Source: Streptomyces sp. CB02056 | Lineage (GTDB): Bacteria; Actinomycetota; Actinomycetes; Streptomycetales; Streptomycetaceae | NCBI RefSeq assembly: GCF_001905545.1 | Contig: NZ_LIPD01000001.1 | Span: 372,001 to 436,000 of the forward strand | DNA: 64,000 bases | Direction: 5' to 3' | Shown: piece after piece, positions 9,498 through 18,200 of the stretch | Numbering within the stretch: position 1 is the stretch's first letter | How the letters are laid out: each line of letters opens with the position of its first letter | Translations under genes and position numbers: made by a program | Notes under the pieces: model-generated | The model's database searches: none | What the model saw: only the letters and a program-made list of their open reading frames with translations | Told to the model about the DNA's origin: nothing

Positions 9498-11489
9498 TCA
9501 GCCCGGGCGGCCGGTCCGCAGGAACGTGGCCAGCAGCTCGTGCAGGACGGCGGCGCCCTCGTCGGCGAGCACCTCGTGCCCGGAGCCGGCCGCCTCGACG
9601 TACCGGAAGTCCTCGCCCTCGACCCGGCCGATCCGCAGCAACTCGTGCCGCAGCGAGCGGGACTGGCTCACCGGCACGACCTCGTCCCGGTTGCCGTGCA
9701 CGACCAGCAGCGGCGCGCTCAGCCGGTGCGCCAGTTGCAGCACGTCGCGCGGTCCGCGGGCGTCGGCGACCTGCTCGCCGCCGCCCAGCCGGGTGGTCAA
9801 CGCCCGTACGGGGGGCGCGGCTTCGGCCAGCAGCCGGGCGCCGGACAGGAACGGCGCGACCACCGCGCAGCGGGCGACCTGCTCGGCCGGCGCGTGCGAG
9901 GCCGCCAGCAGTGCCAGGAAGGCGCCGTAGCTGACCCCGAAGAGGGCCGGCGGCTCCAGGCCGAGGGCGGCGCGCTGGCCCGCGATGCCGTCCAGCAGGT
10001 ACAGGACGTCGTCCAGGTCGGGACCGCCCCAGGCGCCCCGGATGGCCAGCGCGTGCGCCACGCCGTAGCCGGTGGAGCCGCGCTGGTTCGGCGCGACCAC
10101 CGCCAGGCCCTCGGCGGCCATCCGCTGCAGTGTCGGGTCGAACTCCAGCCGCCAGGCGTCCGCCGGGCCGCCGTGCAGCGCCAGCACCAGGTGCGGGCTG
10201 CTCAGCCAGGCGTCCCCGCCGTACACCACGGCCTCCAACGGGCCTGCCGGGCCCGCGAGTTCGAGGCTCTGCGCGGGATGCCAGCGGCCGCCGTCCCCGG
10301 GCGGGGTGCTGCCGTCGAGCCGCCAGCCGGGCGGCTCGGTCCGCACCGGGCGCACCCCGCCGGGCTGCCAGGGCAGGATGGTGTCCCGCCACGGCCCTGG
10401 CAACCCCGAGGCCAGCGGCGCGAGTTGGAGCGGGAGCGGCGTCGGGCCGGAGACGGGCGGGAGCGGTCCGTGCGTCAGCAGCGTGTCGACGTCGAGGGTG
10501 GCCAGCGCCGTCGGGTGGTCGGGCGAGGAGTACGGCACGCGCAGCCCCGCCCCGCCCCAGTGGCCGACCGCGCCGAGCCGCCCGGGCGGGACCGGCAGCG
10601 GGTCCAGCCGCCCGGCCGAGGGCCGCCACAGCGCGAGCGCCGAGCCCGCGCCGTGGTCGATCTGCACCGCGACCCGGGGGCCGTCCGCCGCGACCCGCAG
10701 GGCGACCGGCCGCAGGAACATGCCCGCGACGTGCAGGCACTCGGGGAAGCGCAGCGGCTCCCCGGCGCCGAGGACGCCCCAGCCGAGCCGGTCGGTGCCG
10801 GGCGCGTCGCTGCGCACCATCGCGAACCGGCTGTCCGGGTCGAACAGCACCAGGCGGTCGTTGCTCTGCGGGCCGATCTCCAGCAGGGGGGAGGTGCGGC
10901 CGGCGCGCAGGTCGAGCACCACGCTGCGGACCAGGCCCGCGTTCACCCGGTCCAGCGCGAGCAGCGTGCCGGTACGGTCCAGCCAGGTGCCGCCGCCGTG
11001 CAACCCCGGGATCTCGGCGACCTGTTCGGGCTCGCTGCCGTCGGTGCGCACCAGCCAGGCGGTGGTCGCCGGACGGGTGTCGCTGCCGAGCGCGACCGCC
11101 ACCGGCGTCCGCGGGTCGGCCCCGGCCTGGGCGGGGAGCGGCAGGACCCGCAGGCCGGTCATCCGCAGCGAGCCCAACTGCTGTTCCAGGGCGCCGTTCC
11201 CGCCGTACGAGAGGCGGACCAGGTCGTGCCGCTCGCCGTCGTGCCGGCAGGTCAGCACCGAGCCGTCCGGCAGTGCGACCAGCTGTGAGCGCAGGCTCTC
11301 CGCGCGGTTGCCGGGCAGCGGCAGCGCGGTCGGCGCGGCCGGTCCGCCGTCCTGCGGCAGCCGCCAACTCTCCACGTACCAGCCGCTGTCGGCGGAGGAG
11401 GCGAGGCAGGCGGCGTGGCTGCCGTCGGCGGCGAAGGTGAAGCTCAGCCGGCGCAGCGTCTGGGTCATGGTTCGGGTGGCCACGTTCAT
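9498..11489 (-). CDS. S9-family prolyl-oligopeptidase-type serine peptidase
   Basis: 663 aa from the ATG at 11487-11489 (MNVATRTMTQ), preceded by GTGAGCGGAG. The N-terminal ~370 residues form a predicted beta-propeller with repeated WLVRTDGSEP-type strands. The C-terminal alpha/beta-hydrolase has nucleophile Ser in FGVSYGAF, Asp in VHGNRDEVVP and His in AAGSGHEVL, and the oxyanion-type segment APNQRGSTGYG. The family cuts short peptides, often after Pro or as an acylaminoacyl peptidase. No signal peptide, so it is likely cytoplasmic. A role in processing the nearby small HGRHR protein is possible but rests only on proximity. Confidence 0.88.
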   Translation of the reverse strand: MNVATRTMTQTLRRLSFTFAADGSHAACLASSADSGWYVESWRLPQDGGPAAPTALPLPGNRAESLRSQLVALPDGSVLTCRHDGERHDLVRLSYGGNGALEQQLGSLRMTGLRVLPLPAQAGADPRTPVAVALGSDTRPATTAWLVRTDGSEPEQVAEIPGLHGGGTWLDRTGTLLALDRVNAGLVRSVVLDLRAGRTSPLLEIGPQSNDRLVLFDPDSRFAMVRSDAPGTDRLGWGVLGAGEPLRFPECLHVAGMFLRPVALRVAADGPRVAVQIDHGAGSALALWRPSAGRLDPLPVPPGRLGAVGHWGGAGLRVPYSSPDHPTALATLDVDTLLTHGPLPPVSGPTPLPLQLAPLASGLPGPWRDTILPWQPGGVRPVRTEPPGWRLDGSTPPGDGGRWHPAQSLELAGPAGPLEAVVYGGDAWLSSPHLVLALHGGPADAWRLEFDPTLQRMAAEGLAVVAPNQRGSTGYGVAHALAIRGAWGGPDLDDVLYLLDGIAGQRAALGLEPPALFGVSYGAFLALLAASHAPAEQVARCAVVAPFLSGARLLAEAAPPVRALTTRLGGGEQVADARGPRDVLQLAHRLSAPLLVVHGNRDEVVPVSQSRSLRHELLRIGRVEGEDFRYVEAAGSGHEVLADEGAAVLHELLATFLRTGRPG

Positions 11490-12114
11490 GCTCCGCTCAC
11501 CCCGGTGGTGCTGGACGGGCCCGCCGGGTCGGAGGGGCCTGTGGTGCCGGACGGGCCCGCGTTGCCGGACGGGTCCACGGCGCCGGGGCGGGCCGGGCCG
11601 CCGGCCTGCCCCGGCCGGGCGGCGACCCGGCCGCGGCACGACGGAGGCCCGGCGATTCGTTCCTGCACCAGGACGGCGGGGTCCTCCTGCCCGATCGGAC
11701 CGACGGCGGGCGGCACCGGCCCTCGCCCGGCGGGCCGGGCCGTGTGCCGGAAGCCGCCGACGGTGACCTCTCGGTCACCGCCGCCTCCCCGGCCTCCGGC
11801 ACCGGCCGGTGCCGCCCGCGTCGCCTCCGGCCACGAACCCGCCGCACCCGGTCCGCGGTCCACCGATCCCCTGTCCCCGGCCGTACGCAGCGATGTGCCC
11901 GCCCCCATTCGCCACCACATCCCTTCGTCGCGGCCGCCGCCCCCGGTGCCCACTGCTCGCGGCACCCGGGCGGCGGCCCGGCCTGATCGGTTCTTCCGGA
12001 AGGGGCGGCGGTACCGCCCCGGTACGGGAGTGCTCACCCGGATCCCGTCCGGCCCGGCACGGCACCGCCCGACTCCTGGTCGTGGCCGCCGCCGGGGCAA
12101 CTCCTGTTCGCAGA

Positions 12115-12225
12115 AGTGAAGTTACTTTCGAGCCAACCGAAGCCTCAACGCAGAGCCGGTCACTTCACTCGTAAGGGTGCAAAGGCCTGGTTTCGAACCC
12201 GTACGGGAACCCTGCTGTGAGTAAC
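12115..12225. promoter_or_regulatory. Inverted-repeat cluster, possible operator
   Basis: AGTGAAGTTAC at 12115-12125 is matched in inverted orientation at 12159-12169 (10 of 11 positions), and a shortened copy, GTGAGTAAC, lies at 12217-12225. The region has lower GC than its flanks. The target gene is unclear, as the nearest starts are about 300 bp (Nif3-like) and 625 bp (S9 peptidase) away. Confidence 0.35.
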
Positions 12226-12365
12226 GGACGACCGGCGCGCGGCCGCGTACGGAGCGCGCTGGGCCCGCCGGGCGCCTCTCGTCGCAGATTGACGTGCACC
12301 CGTACGCCCCCAGCTCCCCTGTCCGAACGGCCACGAGGCACCGGCCGACGCGGCCGCGACGCGTC

Positions 12366-12409
12366 GAGGACGGACCGAGGACGGACCGACGACGGACCGA
12401 GGACGGACC
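12366..12409. repeat. Four tandem 11-bp repeats
   Basis: Four head-to-tail copies of GAGGACGGACC (third copy GACGACGGACC) lie upstream of the Nif3-like gene. They look like simple slippage repeats; no function is implied. Confidence 0.85.
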
Positions 12410-12520
12410 GGCGGCGGCCCGGCGCCGCAGGCGCGACGCGACCCGGCCGAGACCGTTCCCCCGGCGCCCGGCCGTACGGCCGAGGCCCGACCGCCCCCGC
12501 GCGCACGGTAGTCTCGACAG

Positions 12521-13357
12521 GTGCCGAAACTGTCCGACGTCATCACCGCGCTCGAAGAGGTCTACCCCCCGCAGTGGGCGGAGTCCTGGGACGCCGTCGG
12601 CCTGGTCTGCGGAGACCCTCAGACCGAGGTCAACCGCGTGCTCTTCGCCGTCGACCCCGTCCAGGCGGTCGTCGACGAGGCCGTGGAGTGGGGCGCCGAC
12701 CTCGTGGTCACCCACCACCCCCTCTACCTGCGCGGCACCACCAGCGTCGCCGCGACCACCTTCAAGGGCCGGGTGGTGCACACGCTGATCACCAACGGCA
12801 TCGCCCTGCACGTCGCCCACACCAACGCCGACCACGCCGACCCCGGCGTCTCGGACGCGCTCGCGGAGGCGGTGGGCCTGCGGGTGACCGGCCCGCTGGT
12901 GCCGGACCCGACCGACCCGCTGGGCCGCCGTGGCACCGGCCGGATCGGCCTGCTGGAGCCCCCGCTGACCCTCTCCGCCTTCGCCGCGCAGGTGGCGGCG
13001 GGCCTGCCCGCCACCGCCGCCGGCGTCCGCGTCTCCGGCGACCCGGACCGGCTGGTCAGCCGGGTCGCGGTGTGCGGCGGCTCGGGCGACAGCTTCCTCG
13101 CCGACGTCCGGTCGGCCGGCGTGGACGCCTACCTGACCGCCGACCTGCGTCACCACCCGGCCTCCGAGGCCGCGGAGGCGTCGCCCGTCGCGCTGCTCGA
13201 CGCCGCCCACTGGGCCACCGAGTGGCCCTGGCTCACCCTGGCCGAGCGGGCCCTGCTGGCCGCCGCCGACAAGCGCGGCTGGGCCGTGGAGACCAAGGTC
13301 TCCCACCGGGTCACCGACCCGTGGACCGCGCACGCCCCCATGTCCTTCACCGCCTGA
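12521..13357 (+). CDS. Nif3-like dinuclear metal-centre protein
   Basis: 278 aa from the GTG at 12521. Metal-ligand motifs of the Nif3/YbgI family are present: VTHHPLYLRG (His pair, about residues 66-75), VAHTNADHADPG (His/Asp/His) and a C-terminal H-W-A-T-E-W-P segment. The family forms toroidal hexamers with two metal ions per subunit; its reaction is debated, with GTP cyclohydrolase type and stress roles proposed. It is followed after 23 bp by a zinc-ribbon protein and then an RNase H/phosphatase, a conserved actinobacterial triplet. The length is slightly short for the family, consistent with lack of an inserted PII-like domain. Confidence 0.93.
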   Translation: MPKLSDVITALEEVYPPQWAESWDAVGLVCGDPQTEVNRVLFAVDPVQAVVDEAVEWGADLVVTHHPLYLRGTTSVAATTFKGRVVHTLITNGIALHVAHTNADHADPGVSDALAEAVGLRVTGPLVPDPTDPLGRRGTGRIGLLEPPLTLSAFAAQVAAGLPATAAGVRVSGDPDRLVSRVAVCGGSGDSFLADVRSAGVDAYLTADLRHHPASEAAEASPVALLDAAHWATEWPWLTLAERALLAAADKRGWAVETKVSHRVTDPWTAHAPMSFTA

Positions 13358-13380
13358 CCCGATTCACAGGAGCTCTCCGC

Positions 13381-14124
13381 TTGAACGCCGCGCCCGCCGA
13401 CCAGAACCGCCTGCTCGACCTCCAGGCCATCGACTCGAAGCTCGACCAGCTGGCCCACCGGCGCCGGAGCCTGCCCGAGCACGCCGAGATCGAGAAGGTC
13501 ACCGCCGACCACACCGCGCTCAAGGACCTCGTCGTCGCCGCCGAGGCCCAGAAGGGCGACACCGCCCGCGAGCTGACCAAGGCCGAGCAGGACGTCGAGC
13601 AGGTCCGCTCCCGTGCCGCCCGCAACCAGCAGCGCCTGGACTCCGGCGCGATCACCTCGCCGAAGGACCTGGAGAACCTCCAGCACGAGATCGGCTCGCT
13701 CGCCAAGCGCCAGGGCGACCTGGAGGACGTCGTGCTGGAGATCATGGAGCGCCAGGAGAGCGCCAAGAGCCGGGTCGAGGAGCTGTCCGCCCGCCTGGAG
13801 CACTCCACCGTCGTCCTCACCGAGGCCGAGGGCCGCCGCGACGCCGCCTTCGCCGAGATCGACGGGGAGGCCGAGAAGGTCAAGCGCGACCGCGAGACCG
13901 TCGCCGCCGTCATCCCGGCCGACCTGCTGAAGGTCTACACCAAGCTGCGCGAGACCCAGGGCGGCGTCGGCGCGGCCCGCCTCTACCAGCGCCGCTGCGA
14001 GGGCTGCCGCACCGAGTTCTCGATCACCGAGCTGAACGCCATCAAGGCCGAGCCGGCCGACAAGGTCGTCCGCTGCGAGAACTGCTCGCGGATCCTGGTC
14101 CGCACCTCCGACTCGGGCGTCTGA
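13381..14124 (+). CDS. Coiled-coil protein with C-terminal C4 zinc ribbon
   Basis: 247 aa from a TTG start at 13381 with AGGAG 9 bases upstream; no good in-frame ATG or GTG is near. Residues about 15-170 are a long charged coiled coil (QAIDSKLDQLAHRRRSL onward). The C-terminus has two CxxC pairs (CEGCRTEF and CENCSRI) forming the zinc ribbon. The family (DUF164-like, including CT398 and Rv2229c) is proposed to bridge nucleic acid or secretion partners. It is the middle gene of the Nif3 - zinc ribbon - RNase H operon. The family assignment is strong, its role unknown. Confidence 0.9.
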   Translation: MNAAPADQNRLLDLQAIDSKLDQLAHRRRSLPEHAEIEKVTADHTALKDLVVAAEAQKGDTARELTKAEQDVEQVRSRAARNQQRLDSGAITSPKDLENLQHEIGSLAKRQGDLEDVVLEIMERQESAKSRVEELSARLEHSTVVLTEAEGRRDAAFAEIDGEAEKVKRDRETVAAVIPADLLKVYTKLRETQGGVGAARLYQRRCEGCRTEFSITELNAIKAEPADKVVRCENCSRILVRTSDSGV

Positions 14125-14128
14125 TCCG

Positions 14129-15274
14129 GTGGCGGCGCGCTTCATCGTCGAGGCCGACGGCGGGTCCCGGGGCAACCCGGGGCCGGCCGGCTACGGCGCG
14201 GTGGTCCGTGACGGGGACACCGGGCAGATCATCGCCGAAGCCGCCGAGTTCATCGGCCACGCCACCAACAACGTGGCCGAGTACAAGGGCCTGATCGCCG
14301 GGCTCAGGGCGGCCCGCGACCTGGACCCGGACGCCTCGGTGGACGTCCGGATGGACTCCAAGCTGGTCGTCGAGCAGATGTCCGGGCGCTGGAAGATCAA
14401 GCACCCCGACATGCAGCCGCTCGCCGCCGAGGCGCGCACCGTCCTCCCGCGCGCCCGGGTCACGTACACCTGGATCCCGCGCGAGCGGAACAAGGACGCC
14501 GACCGGCTGGCCAACGAGGCGATGGACGCGGGCCGCGACGGCCGCCAGTGGGAGCCGAAGCCCAAGGCCGCGGTCGCGGTCGCGGCCGTCGACGAGCCGC
14601 CGCTGGAGACCGCCGCCCCCAAGGCCGGCTGGGCCGCCCCCGCCGACCTCGGCACCCCCACCACCTTCGTCCTGCTGCGCCACGGCGAGACCCCGCTCAC
14701 CCCGGAGAAGCGTTTCTCCGGCAGCGGCGGCAGCGACCCGGAGCTCTCCGACAAGGGCCGCTGGCAGGCCGAGCGGGCCGCCGAGGCACTGGCCGCGCGC
14801 GGCAGCGTCCAGGCGGTCGTCGCCTCCCCGATGCTCCGCACCCGGCAGACCGCCGAGACCGTCGCCGCCCGGCTCGGCCTGGAGGTCCGGTACGAGGACG
14901 GGCTGCGCGAGGTCGACTTCGGCGCCTGGGAGGGCCTGACCTTCGCCGAGGTGCGGGAGCGCTACCCCGACGACCTGACCGCCTGGCTCGGTTCCGCCAA
15001 GGCCAAGCCGACCGGCAGCGGCGAGAGCTTCACCACGCTCACCCACCGGGCCGGCGTCGCCCGGGACAAGATCCTCGCCCGGTACGCGGGGAAGACCGTG
15101 CTGGTGGTCTCGCACGTCAGCCCGATCAAGACCCTGGTCCGGCTGGCGCTCGGCGCCCCGCCGGACTCGATGTACCGGATGGAGCTGTCCGCCGCCTCGA
15201 TCTGCGCCGTCCAGTACTACGCGGACGGCAACGCCTCGGTGCGGCTGCTCAACGACACCTCGCACCTGCGCTAG
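14129..15274 (+). CDS. Bifunctional RNase H / acid phosphatase (histidine-phosphatase fold)
   Basis: 381 aa from the GTG at 14129, 4 bp after the previous stop. The N-terminal RNase H domain (residues 1-140) has the acidic residues in EADGGSRGNPGPAGYG, NVAEYKGL and RMDSKLVVEQMSG. An Ala/Pro linker follows. The C-terminal domain is a phosphoglycerate-mutase-like phosphatase with LLRHGETPLTPEKRFSG, holding the catalytic RHG, and the second His in VVSHVSPIK. It matches the mycobacterial Rv2228c type, which degrades RNA in RNA:DNA hybrids and carries alpha-ribazole/acid phosphatase-like activity. Third gene of the operon. Confidence 0.95.
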   Translation: MAARFIVEADGGSRGNPGPAGYGAVVRDGDTGQIIAEAAEFIGHATNNVAEYKGLIAGLRAARDLDPDASVDVRMDSKLVVEQMSGRWKIKHPDMQPLAAEARTVLPRARVTYTWIPRERNKDADRLANEAMDAGRDGRQWEPKPKAAVAVAAVDEPPLETAAPKAGWAAPADLGTPTTFVLLRHGETPLTPEKRFSGSGGSDPELSDKGRWQAERAAEALAARGSVQAVVASPMLRTRQTAETVAARLGLEVRYEDGLREVDFGAWEGLTFAEVRERYPDDLTAWLGSAKAKPTGSGESFTTLTHRAGVARDKILARYAGKTVLVVSHVSPIKTLVRLALGAPPDSMYRMELSAASICAVQYYADGNASVRLLNDTSHLR

Positions 15275-15295
15275 GGCCCGTCGTCACCGGGGTGC

Positions 15296-16081
15296 TCAGT
15301 GCACCTCGGTGACCACCACGTCCAGCTGCCACGGCTTGCGCGCGGTGCCCTCCGCCGCCAGCTCGACGTGGTGGCCCAGCTCCAGCAGCGCGTCCATCAG
15401 CTCGCCGGGGGTCTTCGGCTCCGCCCCGGCCGCCAGCAGGTCCCGGACGATCCGCCCCTTGGTCGCCTTGTTGAAGTGGCTGACCACGCTGCGCTTGCCG
15501 TTCCGCTCCTGGAGCACCCGGACGGTCGCGGTCCGGGCGGCCACCTCGCCGGCCGGCTTCCAGGCCGCCGCGTACGCGGAACTGCGCAGGTCCAGCACCA
15601 GCCCGTCCGCGACCTCGGGGAGCACGGGGGCCATCGCGCTCCGCCAGTGCGCCCCGAGCGCCCCCAGCTGCGGGAGCTTGACGCCCATCGAGCAGCGGTA
15701 GGACGGAATCCGGTCGGAGATCCGCACGGCGCCCCAGAGACCGGAGAAGACCAGCAGCGAGCGCTCGGCCCGGTCGTACGCGGCCGCGTCCAGGGTGGCC
15801 AGGCCGAGGTTGTCGAACAGCACCCCGGTGTACACCTCGCCCGCCGGACGGGCACCCGCCGTCGGCAGCCCGGCGTTCTTGGCGACCTCGCCGCGCAGAC
15901 CGGGGGAGAGGCCGAGCACCTCGGAGGCGGCGTCCTCGTCACCCCGGCACAGGCCCACCAGCGCGTCCAGCACCGCGCCGCGCGCCGCCGTCAGCCCCGG
16001 CAGCGACAGCCGCTCCAGCGCCACCGGCCCGCCGTCCCCGGACCCGGCCTTGCCCTCCGAGGGCGGCAACAGCACCAGCAC
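15296..16081 (-). CDS. yaaA: Peroxide stress protein YaaA (DUF328 family)
   Basis: 261 aa from the GTG at 16079-16081, preceded by GAGGAG. The N-terminus LLPPSEGKAGSG and the internal GLWGAVRISDRIPSYRCSMG block are hallmarks of UPF0246/YaaA. In E. coli, YaaA lowers free iron and protects DNA from hydrogen peroxide; a DNA-binding helix-hairpin-helix-like fold is known. It ends 21 bp from the convergent RNase H/phosphatase gene and probably shares a transcript with the DUF3995 gene upstream, 10 bp away. Confidence 0.92.
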   Translation of the reverse strand: MLVLLPPSEGKAGSGDGGPVALERLSLPGLTAARGAVLDALVGLCRGDEDAASEVLGLSPGLRGEVAKNAGLPTAGARPAGEVYTGVLFDNLGLATLDAAAYDRAERSLLVFSGLWGAVRISDRIPSYRCSMGVKLPQLGALGAHWRSAMAPVLPEVADGLVLDLRSSAYAAAWKPAGEVAARTATVRVLQERNGKRSVVSHFNKATKGRIVRDLLAAGAEPKTPGELMDALLELGHHVELAAEGTARKPWQLDVVVTEVH

Positions 16082-16091
16082 AGCGGACTCC

Positions 16092-16541
16092 TCAACAATC
16101 TGTGGCGGACGAACCCCGCAACCCTACTGCGGCCGCCCCGGCCCCCAGCGCCACACAGAGCGGCGAGTAGTACCGCACGTTCAGCCGCCGGAACCGCTCC
16201 GAACGCTCACTCACCCGGCCGAACACCACCGGCCCGGCCACCCCGCGCGCCAGCAGCACCCCCGCCACCACCCGCACCCCGGCCCGCCGCAGCCGCCGCG
16301 GCCCCACCTGCGGCAGCACCCCGGCCTCCGCCCCCACCAGGTACGCCCCCGCCCCCAGCGCCCCCGCCACCGCCAGGCACGCGCCCACCGGCGGCACCCC
16401 CTCACCCTGCCCCACCACGACGTCCGCGAACTCCTCCGCCGACCCCAGCGGCCACGGCGTCACCGCCCACACCGCGTGCAGCGCCCCCGTCGCCCCCAGC
16501 ACCGCAGCCACCACACCCCCGGCCACCTTCACCGCACCCAT
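16092..16541 (-). CDS. DUF3995 membrane protein
   Basis: 149 aa, starting at the ATG at 16539-16541 with AAGGGGG upstream. Four hydrophobic segments cover most of the chain (about residues 5-25, 50-70, 85-105 and 125-143). The TGALHAVWAVTPWPLGS stretch and the RYYSPLC motif near the C-terminus are typical of DUF3995. Function is unknown. It lies 10 bp upstream of yaaA on the same strand and diverges from the RNB ribonuclease gene, with about 110 bp between the starts. Confidence 0.8.
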   Translation of the reverse strand: MGAVKVAGGVVAAVLGATGALHAVWAVTPWPLGSAEEFADVVVGQGEGVPPVGACLAVAGALGAGAYLVGAEAGVLPQVGPRRLRRAGVRVVAGVLLARGVAGPVVFGRVSERSERFRRLNVRYYSPLCVALGAGAAAVGLRGSSATDC

Positions 16542-16652
16542 CGCCCAAACCCCCTTCGTGCACGGCCACTTGCCCCCACCGTACGAGTGCTTACGCCGCC
16601 CCCGGGCAGAGCCTGGCCCGGAACCGGCTGGCCCCGCTCTACCCTGGCGTGC

Positions 16653-18104
16653 ATGCCTCGCCGAAAACTGCGCGTCAAGGCCGCCGACTCCGCCCGGATC
16701 AACACCGAGCTGACCGAGCTCCGCACCCGCCTGGAGGTCCACACCGAGTGGCCGCGGGCCGTGCTCGCCGAGGCGGAGGAGGCGGCCGAGCGCCCCCGGC
16801 TGCCGGAGTACGACGCCACCGACCTGCCGCTGTTCACGGTCGACCCGCCCGGCTCCCGCGACCTCGACCAGGCCGTGCACCTCGCCCACCGGCCCGGCGG
16901 CGGCTACCGGGTGCACTACGCGATCGCCGACGTCGCCGCCTTCGTCCACCCCGGCGGCGCGATCGACACCGAGGCCCGCCGCCGGGTCGAGACCCTCTAC
17001 TTCCCCGACCACCGCGTCCCGCTGCACCCCACCCGGATCTCCGAGGACGCCGCCAGCCTGCTGCCCGGCGAGCCCCGCCCGGCCCTGCTCTGGCAACTGG
17101 ACCTGGACGCCGACGGCGCCGTCGTCCTCGCCGACCTGCGCCGCGCCCTGGTCCGCTCGCACCGCCGGCTGGACTACGCCGCCGTCGAGCGCGCGGTGGA
17201 CCTCGGCGGCGCCGACGAGCAGCTCGCCCTGTTCGCGACCGTCGGACGGCTGCGCGAGGAGCAGGAGCGCGCCCGCGGCGGGATCAGCCTGCCGGTGCCC
17301 GAGCAGGAGGTCGAGGAGACCCTGCACGGCTACGTCCTCGGCTACCGCGCCCCCGGCCCCGCCGACGGCTGGAACGCCCAGATCTCCCTGCTCACCGGCA
17401 TGGCCGCGGCCGACCTGATGCTCGACGCCGGCGTCGGCCTGCTGCGCACCCTGCCCGCCGCGCCCGCCACCGGGTACGAGCGGCTGCGCCGGATCGCCGC
17501 CGCCCTCGACGTGGACTGGCCGCGGGCCGTCCCGTACCCCGAGCTGATCCGCTCCCTCGACCCGGACGTCCCGCTCAACGCCGCCTTCCTCAACGCCTGT
17601 ACGGGCCTGCTGCGCGGCGCCGGCTACCACGCCTTCGACGAGTCCCGCGGCCTGCCCGCCCCCGCCGAGCCGGAGCACGCCGCGCTCGCCGCCCCGTACG
17701 CGCACTGCACCGCGCCGCTGCGCCGCCTCGGCGACCGCTTCGCCCAGGAGGTGTGCGCGGCGGTGGCGGCGGGCGAGGACGTGCCGGAGTGGGTGCGCGA
17801 GGCGCTGCCGGCCGTCCCGGCGCTGATGGCGGGCGGGGACCGCCGCGCCGCGGAGGTCGAACGGGCCTGCGTGGACCTGGTGGAGGCGGAGCTGCTCGCG
17901 GGCCGGGAGGGCGAGGACTTCGCCGCCGTGGTCATCGACGTGGACGAGCGGCGGCCCGGCTCCGGCACCGTCCAGCTGCGCGACCCGGCCGTCCGGGCCC
18001 GCTGCGACACGGCCGCGGACGGGCTGCCGCTCGGCCGGGTGATCGACGTCCGGCTGACGACGGCCGACCCGGCCACCCGGACCGTCCGCTTCACGGCGGT
18101 CTAG
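16653..18104 (+). CDS. RNB-domain 3'-5' exoribonuclease
   Basis: 483 aa from the ATG at 16653 (MPRRKLRVKA). The RNB (RNase II/R catalytic) motif is visible as DPPGSRDLDQAVHLA, with the metal-binding acidic cluster, and YAIADVAAFVHPGG. YFPDHRVPLHPTRISEDAASLL and the later YAHCTAPLRRLGDRF block are diagnostic. It lacks the cold-shock domains of full RNase II/R at the N-terminus, leaving a short 50-residue basic lead-in, as is usual for the actinobacterial short form. Role: RNA turnover in the cytoplasm. Confidence 0.92.
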   Translation: MPRRKLRVKAADSARINTELTELRTRLEVHTEWPRAVLAEAEEAAERPRLPEYDATDLPLFTVDPPGSRDLDQAVHLAHRPGGGYRVHYAIADVAAFVHPGGAIDTEARRRVETLYFPDHRVPLHPTRISEDAASLLPGEPRPALLWQLDLDADGAVVLADLRRALVRSHRRLDYAAVERAVDLGGADEQLALFATVGRLREEQERARGGISLPVPEQEVEETLHGYVLGYRAPGPADGWNAQISLLTGMAAADLMLDAGVGLLRTLPAAPATGYERLRRIAAALDVDWPRAVPYPELIRSLDPDVPLNAAFLNACTGLLRGAGYHAFDESRGLPAPAEPEHAALAAPYAHCTAPLRRLGDRFAQEVCAAVAAGEDVPEWVREALPAVPALMAGGDRRAAEVERACVDLVEAELLAGREGEDFAAVVIDVDERRPGSGTVQLRDPAVRARCDTAADGLPLGRVIDVRLTTADPATRTVRFTAV

Positions 18105-18200
18105 CGGGCCGCGTCCCCGTGCCACCTGGATTACGCCACCCGCCACCCGGACGCGCGGCTCACCCGCCCCGGCCCGCCCCGCGGTGGGAGGATCGGTCCC

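Larger units (their letters stand above)
11490..12520. other. About 1 kb gene-poor region
   Basis: Long open frames exist on both strands but are Pro/Arg/Gly low complexity, without ribosome sites or recognisable domains, so none is called. The segment 12110-12230 is clearly less GC-rich than its surroundings and carries inverted copies of an AGTGAAGTKAC-like sequence (separate entry). A tandem repeat sits at 12366-12409. The last ~100 bases must hold the promoter of the Nif3-like gene. Confidence 0.5.

Noticed and set aside
8707..11489. Lasso or lanthipeptide cluster around the HGRHR protein
   Set aside because: No cyclase, RRE, lanthionine synthetase, ATP-grasp or radical SAM gene is near, and the peptide has no Cys or typical core.
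12150..12235. Possible tRNA from a T-loop-like TTCGAA sequence
   Set aside because: On either strand the T-stem pairs at only about 3 of 5 positions, and no acceptor or anticodon stem of proper spacing can be drawn.
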